Part shown: positions 10,909 to 22,900 of the stretch, in pieces
How the letters are laid out: each line of letters opens with the position of its first letter
How positions within the stretch are numbered: the stretch's first letter is position 1
Assembly: GCF_020080835.1 (NCBI RefSeq)
Contig: NC_058161.1
Location: forward strand, 2,790,001 to 2,854,000
Reading direction: 5' to 3'
DNA: 64,000 bases
From: Cotesia glomerata
Taxonomy: Eukaryota > Arthropoda > Insecta > Hymenoptera > Braconidae
The notes under the pieces: model-generated
The model's database searches: none
What the model saw: the letters and a program-made list of their open reading frames with translations, nothing else
What the model was told of the DNA's origin: nothing
Position numbers and translations under genes: made by a program

Positions 10909-11677
10909 TAAAAGTTTGGAAAATCCAAAAGTGCACGACTCATAATGCTCATTTAATTATGAAATATAAAACAAAAAAAAAAAAACTTAAGTCGTTCAAA
11001 ATTAATTACCGAAAAAACAGCTGTAGTAGGAAGGTACTGCACAAGCGCCCCTGGTGGAATAAAATGTACATAATATCTATAGATATAGATATATCACCAT
11101 CCATGTTAATTTTACATGGATATATATAGATATACAGTCTTGTAGTTTTTGTTTTTTATTAATTGCAATTAAACGACACTGAATTAATTAATCATTCGCA
11201 TTCAGTGAACTACAATCGTCGATTAGAATTTAAAAAAAAAAAATTTTACTCAAATAATGGGTTTTTTCACAAGTTACAGTGTTTCCGGGTTTCACACATG
11301 ACGGACAGGAAAATTTTTTGACCTATTTTGGTGTTTTTTTCCAATTCTATTGCAGTAAATCAATTTTTAAAAAGTATGAAATTAATCTCCATTAAATTAT
11401 CTCGACAATAGTATGCAAAATATCTTGATTCCGTGAACTAACAAGGCTATCCTAATATAAAATTGAGATGAAATGTATGTGGCATCAAACTATTCGTAAC
11501 GTGATTGGTCGAATATATCATAAGCATGAAAATATATGCAAATGCTACAGTCAGGCGCGCGCTTGCGCGCGCAAATTCAAATTCTAGTAATAATAAAAAT
11601 AGCCGCCAAAATGAGGCGAAAAAAATTTTTCGATCGTAAAGCACTCTCTGATGCTTCGCATCATGAGTCGTGCAATT
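10909..11677 (+). mobile_element. E-family element, copy 1
   Basis: The left end reads AAAGTTTGGAAAATCCAAAA then GTGCACGACTCATAATGC. The right end is a short hairpin reading GCACTCTCTGATGCTTCGC and its return TCATGAGTCGTGC. Copies at 46314-46986 (inverted) and 50251-51745 (interrupted) share both ends and internal phrases such as GGAAGGTACTGCACAAGC. No ORF resembling a transposase is visible. Confidence 0.65.
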
Positions 11678-12767
11678 GTGATCTTTTTAATTAAATATCA
11701 CAAATTTCTTGTGGTTTCATACCTCTTTTAATTTACAAGAAAACAACAATATTATGCAGGGTTAATATAAATTTATACAGATAAATAATAGTATATGTAA
11801 TATTCAAATACCAAGAGGTTGCAAACATAATAATAAATTGTCAAGAGCTTGCTTCTTTATTCATAAAAAATTCATATGCTTTATTTTTGAAAATTTGAAG
11901 TGACGATTAATTGTTAATTACTTCAATAATGATAATAATAATAAATATAATCCATTTGTGAATGGAGCCTCTATTAGAATAGTGATAAAGAGCTAAATTA
12001 AATGAATAAATTGAATAATATCTAGATCGACGATAGGTCGGCGTACATTCATCGTATTGCGTAATAAACAGCGTGCCAATTAATCGCTCGAGATAATCGT
12101 GTAGCATAACGAGCTACGCTTTCACGTGAAATCACTAAAGGAGCTCGGAAAAATTTATATACTTGCTTGTTTTGCAACGACATTGAATTTTAGCATATAC
12201 ATTGTTTTAGGAAGAAATCTAATCCATTATATTTTTATTATTCTAAACTGTAGCTTATAATTTTCTAATGATTATTATTATTATTATGGTAATTGCTGTC
12301 ATTGTCTTCATAATTACATTTAATTGAAATTAAATGTCTTAATTTTTATAAATGATTTTGAAACGTTAAAACTAAAGTTTATTTACAAATAATTAAATTA
12401 ATTTAATTAAAATTGAAAAATTAATTTTTTTTTATTTCAAAATTTTTTATAAATAAAAATTAATTTTTACAACGGAAAAAAAAATATTTAATGACTAATT
12501 ACCACTCAAAACAATAAATTATAAGTTACAAAAATAATTTGACATAAATTATAAAAGCCTCAGTAAATTATAAAGACAAATTACCAGCACTTATAATTAG
12601 AAGGTTAATACGAAATGTTTAGTCTCAATTAAAGAGCCGAGTGTTAACTTACAAATAGCGTTAATAACTTGTAACAAACCTTATTAGGTGTGGGTGATGA
12701 TGAATTGGAAGTGTTGCCCTGCTGAAGATATCTCTTTGAGCTAAGCATCGCTGAGGGCGCTCCGAGG
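11678..12767. other. AT-rich intergenic, nothing recognised
   Basis: A few ATT/ATA tracts, and no coding or RNA feature that I can support. The GC content rises after about 12660, toward the exon-like segment that follows. Confidence 0.45.
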
Positions 12768-12967
12768 CTAGCCGGCCCAACAGCCACACTCGTCATGGTC
12801 ATTCCCGTCTACTCCTTTATTATTGCAGGCTTTATTTTTTTCAATTACTATCGCAGCTACTATTTCATTACCGGTAATTATTCTTCCGTCATAAGCACGT
12901 AATTCTCGACATTCGGTTGGTAATGGTTGCGCACATGAGCAAGTTATCATGTTCATCCTCATCGCAA
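12768..12967 (-). CDS. Possible terminal exon of a small Cys-rich protein
   Basis: On the minus strand a good splice acceptor (GTTTTGGTTTCAG, ending at 12968) opens an uninterrupted frame of about 66 codons to a TAG at 12768-12770. The peptide contains several cysteines (CSCAQPLPTEC near the start, ECGCW at the end) and has no obvious membrane segment. GC content is higher than in the flanks, as expected for coding DNA here. No upstream exon could be identified and the family is not recognised. It could instead be a chance ORF in a GC-richer island. Confidence 0.3.
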
Positions 12968-12970
12968 CTG

Positions 12971-13295
12971 AAACCAAAACATTATTATTAATTAGCATAC
13001 ATTAATAATTGTTAGCCAATTCAAATGTTATATCATTTTAAAATTTATTTCAAAAATTAAATCCTTAAATTCTTTATTCAAAATTATTTTTAATGAAAAA
13101 ATTATTTTTAAAAAATTTTAATTGGAAAAAAATTTTAAAAACTCTTAGTGCAATTTTTAAAAAATTATTAATAAATTCTAAGGGAAATTTTTATGGAAAA
13201 AAATTAATATTACAGTTTATAAAGATATGTTTTTAGTAAAAATATATCAATAAAGCTTAAAGCAATTTTTTTAATAAAAATAAAATTGATATTAA
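12971..13295. other. AT-rich spacer with short repeat before A1
   Basis: The block 13183-13268 duplicates 7669-7748. The TTAA at 13292-13295 is the target site of element A1. Confidence 0.5.
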
Positions 13296-13997
13296 GGAGA
13301 TCCAAGTGGTCAAATTTTTAAAAATTCCTAAAAATTTATAAAGTCAATCTACGTAGCCTAATAATTAATAAAAAAATTAAAAAACACTAGGTTTCCAGGA
13401 TATTTAATCAAACATTAGGTTTGAAAATTGTAATTTTTGCATGTAAAATGGAGATTCCACCAGTCGTGTATTTGGTTAAGAATTTGATGCAATTAACGAT
13501 TTTAAAAAAATTTTATTTTCATTGAATTTTATTGAAAAAATAATAAGCTTTCGATTAAAACAATAAAAAAAGTAGCTTTCCAAACGTATTACGGAGATAT
13601 TTTATATTTTTTATGAAAAATCACTCGGAATTTGCGTTCTTTAAAGTCTTGTATTTGACTTGGCAACACCGCTTGCGCAGTTACTCGGCGCATAAATAAC
13701 CGCGGTTTTTTAAACGCTAGAAGATCTTAATCATTTTAGTTAGACAATAAACATAAATAAATTTTAAGGATAGAGAACTCTTGCGGTATTGTCAAGTGTA
13801 TACCGGTAATTTAGAGTACTATATTTTTTAATAGTCAATTAAATGTTAATAATTATTTAATGAGTAAATTTATCAGAAATTTCCTCAAAAATGTTATTAA
13901 TTAATTTAAAAATTAATTTTAAGATTCACAACAAAAGTATTTCTACGCATTATTTTTTTATAGACATTCTTTATACCAGGAGCGTACTTGGATGTCC
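13296..13997 (-). mobile_element. TTAA-flanked element A1
   Basis: Termini GGAGATCCAAGT (left) and its inverse near 13997 (one mismatch) are bounded by TTAA at 13292-13295 and 13998-14001. The interior carries a conserved GC-richer core (TGGCAACACCGCTTGCGCAG, AACCGCGGTT). Non-coding. A TTAA target is known for piggyBac-type and Kolobok-type elements. I cannot decide which mobilises this one. Confidence 0.75.
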
Positions 13998-14001
13998 TTA
14001 A

Positions 14002-14921
14002 GGAGATCCACACAAAATAGTCAAATTTTTAAAACTTTCTGAAAATTTGTAAATTCAATCTACGTAGCCTAATAATTAATAAAAAAATTAAAAAACAGTA
14101 GGTTTCCAGGATATTTAATCGAACATTAGGTTTGAAAATTGTAATTTTTGCATGCAAAATGGAAATTCCACCAGCCGTGTATTTGGTTAAGAATTTAATG
14201 CAATTAACGATTTAAAAAAAATTTTATTTTCATCGAATTTGATTGAAAAAATAATAAGCTTTCGATTAAAACAATAAAAAAAGTAGCTTTCCGAACGTAT
14301 TACGGAGATATTTTATATTCTTCATGAAAAATCACTCGGAACTTGCGTTCTTCAAAGTCTTGTATTTGACTTGGCAACACCGCTTGCGTAGTTACTCAAA
14401 GAATATGTAATCGCGGTTTTTTAAATGCTAGAAGATCTTAGTCATTTTAGTTAGACAATAAACATAAATAAATTTTAAGGTTAGGGACACTCTTGCGGTG
14501 TTGTCAAGTGTATACCGGTAATTTAGAGTACTATATTTGGTATTAGTCAATTAAATGTTAATAATTATTTAATGAGTAAATTTTTCGGAAATTTCCTCAA
14601 AAACGTTATTAATTAATTTAAAAATTAATTTTAAGATGCATAACAATAGTATATTACACATCTAGGGCAGTAAAATAAGAAATGTCTCAGATCACATGTA
14701 ATTTTTGTCCGAGGCGAAGCCGAGGCTTTGATCTGAGGCTTTCTTATTTACTGCCCGTGGTGTGTATACTATTTTTCTCCTCGACGGATGTGGAAAGCGG
14801 CATTTTGGTTTAGCGCAGCGGGCGGAAAATTGACGCTTTCCGCCCGGAGGGCAAAAAAAAGTATTTCTGCGTATTATTTTTTTATAGACATTCTTTACAC
14901 TAGGAGGGAACTTGGATCTCC
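14002..14921 (-). mobile_element. TTAA-flanked element A2, tandem to A1, with nested C module
   Basis: The element starts immediately after the TTAA shared with A1 and ends before TTAA at 14922-14925. It matches A1 closely, apart from an insertion at 14647-14857. Two elements sharing one TTAA implies insertion of one beside the other at the existing target site. Confidence 0.75.
14647..14857 (+). mobile_element. C module (double palindrome) nested in A2
   Basis: The host sequence reads AACAAAAGTATTTCT in sibling copies and is split here. The insert starts TAGTATATTACACATCTAGG, forms a palindrome around CCGAGGCGAAGCCGAGG with arms ATCACATGT and similar, then a second GC-rich palindrome ending GCCCGGAGGGC. 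It is related to inserts at 40758-41197 and 43234-43454. Confidence 0.75.
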
Positions 14922-14925
14922 TTAA

Positions 14926-15818
14926 TTTTAAACCAAGAATTAATCAATTGTTTATTTATTTACTCAAAAATTTAACATATTACCAAAACTCGGCTTTCTA
15001 AAACTATTTTCTCCATACTGATGTTTAATTCATTCAATATTTCGTTTAATAAATCCAAATAAATAAATAACCATCTATTCCGTGACACAATCACCCGAAA
15101 ATCTTAGAATACTGCATAAATGTATACTGATCAAAGTCTTTAATAAATTTTCCAAAACTTTGATTTCATAACAGATAACTTGACCAACAAAGAAAAAAAA
15201 TACTATTAATTATACTCGTAAGTATAAGTAATTTCTCGTGGGAGGTCTAGTTTATCAAGTCCATTCATTGGAATACATAATAATCACAAACTATAATAAA
15301 ATAAAAATATTTACTCATGTTTTTTTTTTTTTTTTGTATTTATGTAAGTTAAATTTTTACGTAACCGGGAGCATTGACAAAGAAAAAGAAAATAACAGAA
15401 ATTAGAGTGCGTATAAATAAATTAACAGATAAAAGTCGAGCATACTTTCGACTTTCTATACTTTTAACGCACTAAGTACGTGACATCTAAAGTCTAATAC
15501 TACTACTAATAATAATAATAATAATAATAAAAAAACCGAAAAGTTGGACTACGAAACTTGGGCCCGATATTGTGCAAGTGTCTATTAGCCGTAACACATC
15601 TCGATCTCCCCACTTTGGGCGGACTAAACATTTATAATTCATCTAACTGATAGCAACAGTTCGGACGAATAATAAAAATTGCGTAATCTTCATTTTCATT
15701 TTCATCTTTCTCTATTGTAGATAGCGGTGTTGCAATGAAACTTGATGACCGGATAGAATTTTGCGCAAGCTCTAAACTTTTTTATGATCAGATTAGATGA
15801 AGAGAATTTATAATACTA
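14926..15818. other. AT-rich intergenic, nothing recognised
   Basis: It contains an (AAT)n tract at about 15500-15530 and poly-T at about 15320. The segment at 15530-15780 is moderately GC-richer, without an ORF. Confidence 0.45.
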
Positions 15819-16766
15819 AGGTAAAAGCCCCAATTATTGACGCTATAAGAGACAAAGTTATGATTTCATTTTTTTTAAGCAATCAAATATAAATATCGAT
15901 GAATTTTGTTTGTGGTAATGTCTTCAGTAATGTTTTAACTAATCAATTTCTTTTTTTAAAATGATAATCAGTGATATTTACTAATTAATTTTAAATAATT
16001 AAATATATGATCTGGATATACCAATTATTGACGGGTTAAAAAACTGATTGATCTAATTATTGACGCCCCTTCTGAACATGCGTCGAATCATTTGGTTATA
16101 TTGTTATTTATCAAAAACTTGATATAAAGTAATCAATATTATTAAAGTTAATTAATAATAATTTCTATGAATGAATAATTATTATGAAAAATATAACAAT
16201 TTATTTAAAAACTTATTTAACACTAAAACACGCCGAGTTATTTTACAGTTAAAAGCCTTGAATATAATCGTGTATATAACGTATTTTATACTTAAAAAAA
16301 AGGCGTCATAGCGCTGTCGACTGGCTGTCAATATGGGATTCACCATAAAAATTATGAACTAGTTATTGACTCCCATTATTTAAATATCATAAAGCATACA
16401 ATTAATTTCGATTATTTAATTTTATAAATATTTCATATATTGTTAATTAAAAAAAAAATAGATCATATAATTACATGAAAAAATTAATTTAAACTCGGCA
16501 GTTAAAAAAAATGCTTTTCTAACCAAAGTTGTTAAGAAAATAGACGCTCGTAAGCTGATTTGATGAACTGGTGCTAACTTTATTTTTTTTTTAATAATTA
16601 ATATTTAATATTTTGAACTGAATGTGATTTTTTTCAATTTTTTAATTAATTAGAATTTAATAAAAATTTATTCGATCGTTATTCTTATTACAGATAATTT
16701 AATATATTTAAAAATAATTTAGGGTGTCAATATTTAGACCCCCGTCAATAATTGGGGCTTTTACCT
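15819..16766. mobile_element. TIR element P (AGGTAAAAGCCCC), TA target
   Basis: The terminal inverted repeats begin AGGTAAAAGCCCCAATTATT and extend about 24 bases. They are flanked by TA at 15817-15818 and 16767-16768. The motif AATTATTGACG recurs inside (about 16022-16066, 16358-16380). No transposase frame exists, so this is a non-autonomous, Tc1/mariner-like element judged from its TA target. Confidence 0.75.
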
Positions 16767-16826
16767 TATGTTTACTTAAACTTATTTATTTTAATTATTT
16801 TTATTTATTTTAAGTTAAAAAGTTAG

Positions 16827-17040
16827 GTTACACGCTAAAATTAGTTAAAAAATTAATTTCTTTGATATCAATAAAGGATTTATTGAGTAGCAATAAATCA
16901 TTTTTTAAATACTACTAAATATTTATTTGGTAGAACTAAATGGGCTTTAATAAATGATTTAGTACCTATTACTAAATATTTGGTGTTAATAAATCCTATT
17001 AAATAGAACTAAATCCTTTTATTAGTGCACCCGAAAATTT
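16827..17040. repeat. M-related fold-back repeat (M5)
   Basis: Matches 23745-23980 closely (shared ACGCTAAAATTAGTTAAAAA). The core runs from GATATCAATAAAGGATTTAT to AACTAAATCCTTTTATTAGT, which resembles the M termini CACTGATARAAGGATTTA. The interior is made of TTTAGTA/TACTAAA permutations that can fold back. Confidence 0.55.
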
Positions 17041-17270
17041 TTTAGTGTTTTTATTAAAGTTAAATTTAAAATTTCTTAAATTAAATAAAAAAATTATTCT
17101 TTGTCCCTGCTACTGTGTAATTCAATATAACTGCAAGAAAAACCAGAGGAAGTGAAACCCAAAATACATCTAAGGTTTCGTTCATCCTCTTGCATCCTTT
17201 CGCGATATATGATGCATGATACATTGTATTATAGCTATAACATGACATACGAGTTAGAATGACATACGAA

Positions 17271-17387
17271 TTAGAATTTAATAAAAATTTATTTGATCGT
17301 TATTCTTATTACAGATAATTTAATATATTTAAAAATAATTTAGGGTGTCAATATTTAGACCCCCGTCAATAATTGGGGCTTTTACCT
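17271..17387 (+). repeat. Solo right end of element P
   Basis: Duplicates 16650-16766 of element P nearly exactly, including the terminal GGGGCTTTTACCT and following TA. The remainder of the element is absent. Confidence 0.75.
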
Positions 17388-17393
17388 TATACA

Positions 17394-17508
17394 GAAAGAA
17401 AAATTTCTTGACTGGAGAACAAAATTCTTGGCTCAAGAAAATTTTCGGGTGCCGAAGGAAGACCGAAGTTGTGTTGGCTGGAGTAAAAATTTTTCTTTAC
17501 TTATTTTG
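17394..17508. repeat. Small imperfect inverted repeat
   Basis: The left arm AGAAAAATTTCTTGACTGGA and a right arm reading GGCTGGAGTAAAAATTTTTC have inverted similarity. It may be a very short fold-back element. Evidence is modest. Confidence 0.35.
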
Positions 17509-19283
17509 CTAAACTAAATAAGTAAACAATTACAACAGCAGGTTAATTATTGGATAAAAATGAATACTACCAATCTACCCTTCTTCATTTAATTATAAAA
17601 TATGTCTTCTTTTAAAAGTTTTAAACTCTTAATAATTACATCTTCTTAAACCCTCGAAATATTTTTTATTTTACAATCCACTGTCTCAATAAATAATTGT
17701 CAGTTATAAACAACTATTATATTTTATTAAACTTATTCAAACATAAATAATGGATTTTTACCAAAATATTATTTTATATTTAAAGGTAAAGTTATTTATA
17801 AGATTTAAAAGAATTTAGGTGTAACAATGATTAATAAGTATTTGTAATATGTAATGGTTAGTGAGGATGCTTGGGTGGTGACTTTTATACTTTCTGATAG
17901 TAACTATTACCGTCTCAATTATACGTATTATTAATCCAATGTTTTTGGGGGTTACAAAGTTGATAATATAATTTACAATATCAATTTTGAATTGCAATAA
18001 TACTTTTTGGTTAATTGTTCCAATATTTAATGATAAAGTTTATAATATTGATATTGACAATAATTTATAAAACCAAAAATTATCAACTTGATATAACAAA
18101 TTTTTAATTTTATTATCAAAATACTTTCTCTATTTATTTAAAAATCCAAATAGTACCTATAAAATTAATTAAAAAAATTTCTACAATAAAAATCAATCTT
18201 TACGACAAAATTATTTCCGTGTAATTATTAAAACTAAAAAGTAACTCCAAAAATCTAAAATTTATTTAATAGTAAGACAAAAATCAAAAAAGATCTATCA
18301 CAAAATTTATTCCTCCCACACCAAAATAGAAACCGATTTCCATAAATAAAATCACGTCTTACCCGATTGATAGCAAGCATTTACGACTCGTGCTCGTATG
18401 CAAGTCATCTATTATAAGCTGTCGAGGCTCGGAATAATTGCTTGCCGGATGTTTTGTCCAGCCTACTCATTTATCGAGATTTCGATCGATCCATCCTCTG
18501 AGATTGACAACCGATACATACACACAGATCTACCATTTAATTTCTACAATCTCTAACATGCTCGCTAGGAGCTAAAAAAGAACCATCACTTTCTCAACCG
18601 ATCGAAATTTTTCTGAATGCCCTCTGCTATTACCTACCGATTCCCAATAATTATCATCAGCATCAACATTAACAACTTTCTTCAATCGGATCTTGATCAC
18701 TAATCACTAATCACCGACCTATGTTTATTAGCCACGTTAATTAATGCACAATAAAACTAATATAATGTTTGGATTCCTAGCAAGACTTGAGACAAATCGA
18801 AAGAATACGATATTACGCGTACCAAACATCCATTGGAACAAGTAAAGCCCCTTCTATCTTATGAAGCTGTACTAATCTATGCAACTACAGCTACAAGTAC
18901 AAGTAGATAAGACCGAAAGCTTTCCTGTTATAATATTTTATTCTATTGCATTTGATCCTGATGCAGATGGAATTATTTGATTACAAACTAACAGTAATTG
19001 AGATTATATTAGAAAAACATTCTCTGTTTAACTCGATCTCACGATCTACTACTTTATTTATTGCATCAGTACTCTATACTACTATTAGTGTACATATAAT
19101 ATAATTAAATATATTAATTAAATGAATTAATAAGATGATTGACGGCAATTTACATTTTTTAGAATTAGTCATTACAAAAAAACTTGTTTTTAGTATTTTT
19201 CGATGGAACGGGTGTATCAAGTCGCTAAAAAGCACTGCTCAAAAGATATAGAGCATTTTACAAATTGATTTCAAAAATAACGA
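17509..19283. other. Intergenic with GC-richer island at about 18340-18560
   Basis: The island includes ACTCGTGCTCGTATGCAAGT and GTCGAGGCTCGGAATAATTG, without an ORF. The remainder is AT-rich. The 60-codon frame at 17815-17997 is not protein-like. Confidence 0.4.
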
Positions 19284-19287
19284 TTAA

Positions 19288-19984
19288 GGAGATGCAAGTG
19301 CCCTAGAGTAAAGAATTATAAAAAAATAATACGTAGAAATACTTTTGTTATGCATCTTAAAATTAATTTTTAAATTAATTAATAACATTTTTGAGGAAAT
19401 TTCCGAAAAATTTACTCATTAAATAATTATTAACATTTAATTGACTAATAAAAAATATAGCACTCTGAATTACCGGTATACACTTGACAACACCGCAAAA
19501 GTTCCCCAACCTTAAAATTTATTTATGTTTACTGTCTAACTAAAATGACTAAGATCTTCTGGCATTTAAAAAACCGCGGTTATTTATGCGCCGAGTAACT
19601 GCGCAAGCGGTGTTGCCAAGTCAAATACAAGACTTTGGAGAACGCAAGTTCCGAGTGATTTTTCATAAAAAATATAAAATATCTCCGTAATACGTTCGGA
19701 AAGCTACTTTTTTATTGTTTTAATCGAAAGCTTATTATTTTTCCAATCAAATTCAATGAAAATAAAATTTCTTTTAAATCGTTAATTGCATTAAATTCTT
19801 AACCAAATACGCGGCTGGTGGAATCTCCATTTTATATGCAAAAATTACAATTTTCAAACCTAATTATTTCATTAAATATCCCGGAAACCTACTGTTTTTT
19901 AATTTTTTATTAATTATTAGGCTACGTAGATTGAATTTACAAACTTTCAATTTTTAAAAATTTGACTACTTCGCGTGAATCTCC
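19288..19984 (+). mobile_element. TTAA-flanked element A3
   Basis: Preceded by TTAA at 19284-19287. Its right terminus GTGAATCTCC abuts A4 through a decayed TTAA (TAAA). It carries the same conserved core as A1 in the opposite orientation. Confidence 0.75.
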
Positions 19985-19988
19985 TAAA

Positions 19989-20693
19989 GGAGATTCAAAT
20001 ACCCTCTTAATGTAAAGAATGTCTATAAAAAAATAATACGTAGAAATACTTTTGTTATGCATCTTAAAATTAATTTTTAAATTAATTAATAACATTTTTG
20101 AGGAAATTTCCGATAAATTTATTCATAAAATAATTATTAACATTTAATTGACTAATAAAAAATATAGCACTCTGAATTACCGGTATACACTTGACAACAC
20201 CGCAAAAGTTCCCCAACCTTAAAATTTATTTATGTTTACTGTCTAACTAAAATGACTAAGATCTTCTGGCATTTAAAAAACTGCGGTTATTTATGCGCCG
20301 AGTAAATGCGCAAGCGGTGTTGCCAAGTCAAATACAAGACTTTAAAGAACGCAAGTTCCGAGTGATTTTTCATAAAAAATATAAAATATCTCCGTAATAC
20401 GTTTGGAAAGCTACTTTTTTATTGTTTTAATCGAAAGCTTATTATTTTTTCAATCAAATTCAATGAAAATAAAATTTTTTTAAATCGTTAATTGAATTAA
20501 ATTCTTAACCAAATACACGGCTGGTGGAATCTCCATTTTATATGCAAAAATTACAATTTTCAAACCTAATTATTTCATTAAATATCCCGGAAACCTACTG
20601 TTTTTTAATTTTTTATTAATTATTAGGCTACGTAGATTGAATTTACAAATTTTCAGGAAGTTTTAAAAATTTGACTACTTCGCGTGGATCTCC
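19989..20693 (+). mobile_element. Element A4, tandem to A3
   Basis: Begins GGAGATTCAAATACCCTC and ends GCGTGGATCTCC before TTAA at 20694-20697. It is highly similar to A3 throughout. Confidence 0.75.
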
Positions 20694-20697
20694 TTAA

Positions 20698-21252
20698 ATA
20701 ATTATTAACATTTAATTAACTAATGAAAAATATATCACTCTGAATTACCGGTATACACTTGACAACGCCGCAAGAGTTTCCGAACCTTAAAATTTATTTA
20801 TGTTTAATGTCTAACTAAAGTGACTAAGATCTTCTAGCATTTAGAAAACCGCGGTTACTTATGCTTTGAGTAACTGCGCAAGCGGTGTTGCCAAGTCAAA
20901 TACAAGACTTTAAACAACGCAAGTTCCGAGTGATTTTTCATAAAAAATATAAAATATCTCCGTAATACGTTCGGAAAGCTACTTTTCTATTGTTTTAATC
21001 GAAAGCTTATTATTTTTTCAATCAAATTCAATGAAAATAAAATTTTTTTAAATCGTTAATTGAATTAAATTCTTAACCAAATACACGGCTGGTGGAATCT
21101 CCATTTTACATGCAAAAATTACAATTTTTAAACCTAATTATTTAATTAAATATCCCGGAAATCTGTTTTTTAATTTGTTTATTAATTATTAGGCTACGTA
21201 GATTGAATTTACTTTCAAGTTTTAAGAATTTGACTACTTCGCCTGGATCTCC
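20698..21252 (+). mobile_element. Element A5, lacking its first ~140 bp
   Basis: Starts directly after the TTAA that ends A4, but at an internal position (ATAATTATTAACATTTAATT). It continues to a normal right end GGATCTCC before TTAA at 21253-21256. It is the third member of a head-to-tail row. Confidence 0.7.
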
Positions 21253-21256
21253 TTAA

Positions 21257-22558
21257 ATTTCCTATAAAAAATCTAAATTAAGTTTTTCCATAGCTTCAAC
21301 CATTCCTCCGGAAAATGAGAAAAATAAAGTTTCTTCATTGAAATAAGACCAAAGAAAATAAAATAGTCGTTCAAAATGAATCACCCTAATAAATATAAAT
21401 AAATAAATATGTAAGAGGACCAACGACCCTGCTAGACTAGCGTGGTTGTATTTATCAACGTGCATTAGAGTAAAGCCATGAATAATGAAAAATTACATGA
21501 TATAGACGCATTAAACTGTATGTAGTACGCTCACTCACTCTTTACACTGACACACACAGGTTGTTCATGACGGGATTAGCAATATCTTCTTCTACCTTCT
21601 CCAAGATATAATACTGAGTACTATACTCAGTTATAGTTACTGTGGACTTATTTAAAAAGGCGACGTCGAACGCAGATACCTTCGCGGTATGCTCGAGAAC
21701 GAAGAATAAAGTTACATTAGTTTCTTCTTCTTCCTCTTGTTGTTCTTTTTGCAATATAGTTCTACTAGTATATACAGTATATAGTACGCTCTTAACGAAT
21801 ATGTCTACGGAGGTTTGCTGAGAAAGATAAAACCCGTTCTTAGCTAAAATGGACGTGGCTTATGTTCACGACAACAACGGCTTTGATAATTATTATAATT
21901 ATATTATTTCCAAGTATTTATAGAATTTTTAAATTAAAATTGATACAATTTGATTTATAATTACAACTCTATAAATTTTCTATTTCAATTTTTTTTAGAA
22001 TAAATATATGTTTTATGGATTAAATTAATTAATTGAATTATTGGAATAAAATATAATAATTTTATAGAGAAATCTAAACCTGTAAATTTGCATTTATTTG
22101 CCGGTTGATTTTAAGAGAAATTATTTATGCAAATAAATTTTTTGTTATTCATTCAAATGCAGTGATTACTTTCTTTTTTTTTTTTTTAACAATAGAACAG
22201 AGTTGGCACCGCCAATTGCCCTGGTATTTTAATTAAACGGTGAAATTGAGGACTTTCGAACGACAAAAAGATTAACGGAAGAGTTTATTACCGTAAATTT
22301 TTGATGAAGAATGGAAAGACTCGGGCTTGAGATATTTTTATAACATTATAACATCTGTAATTTAACGTTACTTGGATATAGGAGTATTTATGATGCGAGG
22401 CAAGTATACGATTATGACATGGCACTAATAAAGTTTAACTAGCTTGTACAGTTTAACATTTATCTTGACTAGCTGACCTGCATTTTTAATTAAGTGTCAA
22501 TAGGAGTCCAAATAATTGTAAGCTAGGACCGCCTGTTTTATTATTGTTGGGTGCAACA
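21257..22558. other. Intergenic, two weak ORFs only
   Basis: The minus-strand frame at 21542-21754 has acidic, coding-like composition in places but no ATG-led start or recognised domain. The frame at 21262-21465 looks like chance. A GC-richer patch lies at 21530-21860. Nothing is assigned. Confidence 0.35.
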
Positions 22559-22790
22559 CACTGATAGAAAAATTTAGTACGGAGTACTAAATTTATTTAG
22601 TAACAAAATTTTTATTCATTTATTTGGGAGAAACAAATATTTTGTACCCATTAATATTATTTGTTACATTTTAATAAATGATTTCTTTATATGAATAAAG
22701 CCTTATTACATGCAAATAAATATTTATCTCCACCAAATAATATGTAGTAACAGGTACTAAATATTTCTTTGGTAAGTACTGTCGGTATTT
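22559..22790. mobile_element. M-family fold-back element (M4), decayed
   Basis: The left end is CACTGATAGAAAAATTTAGTA. The interior is rich in TTTAGTAC/GTACTAAA and AAATATTT words that fold back. The right end, near GGTAAGTACTGTCGG, is degenerate. Confidence 0.5.
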
Positions 22791-22900
22791 TATTCAGCTC
22801 GATTTTGAGAGATTAATCAAACCTTTAAAAACACACATACTCCCAATAAATGTCTTCTATTTATATCTTTTCTCAATAGAGTTTAATTTACATGTTTCTG

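Noticed and set aside
12768..12967. Integrated parasitoid-virus (bracovirus-type) Cys-motif gene
   Set aside because: Cysteine richness alone is not enough. No segment junction or recognisable viral gene is seen nearby.
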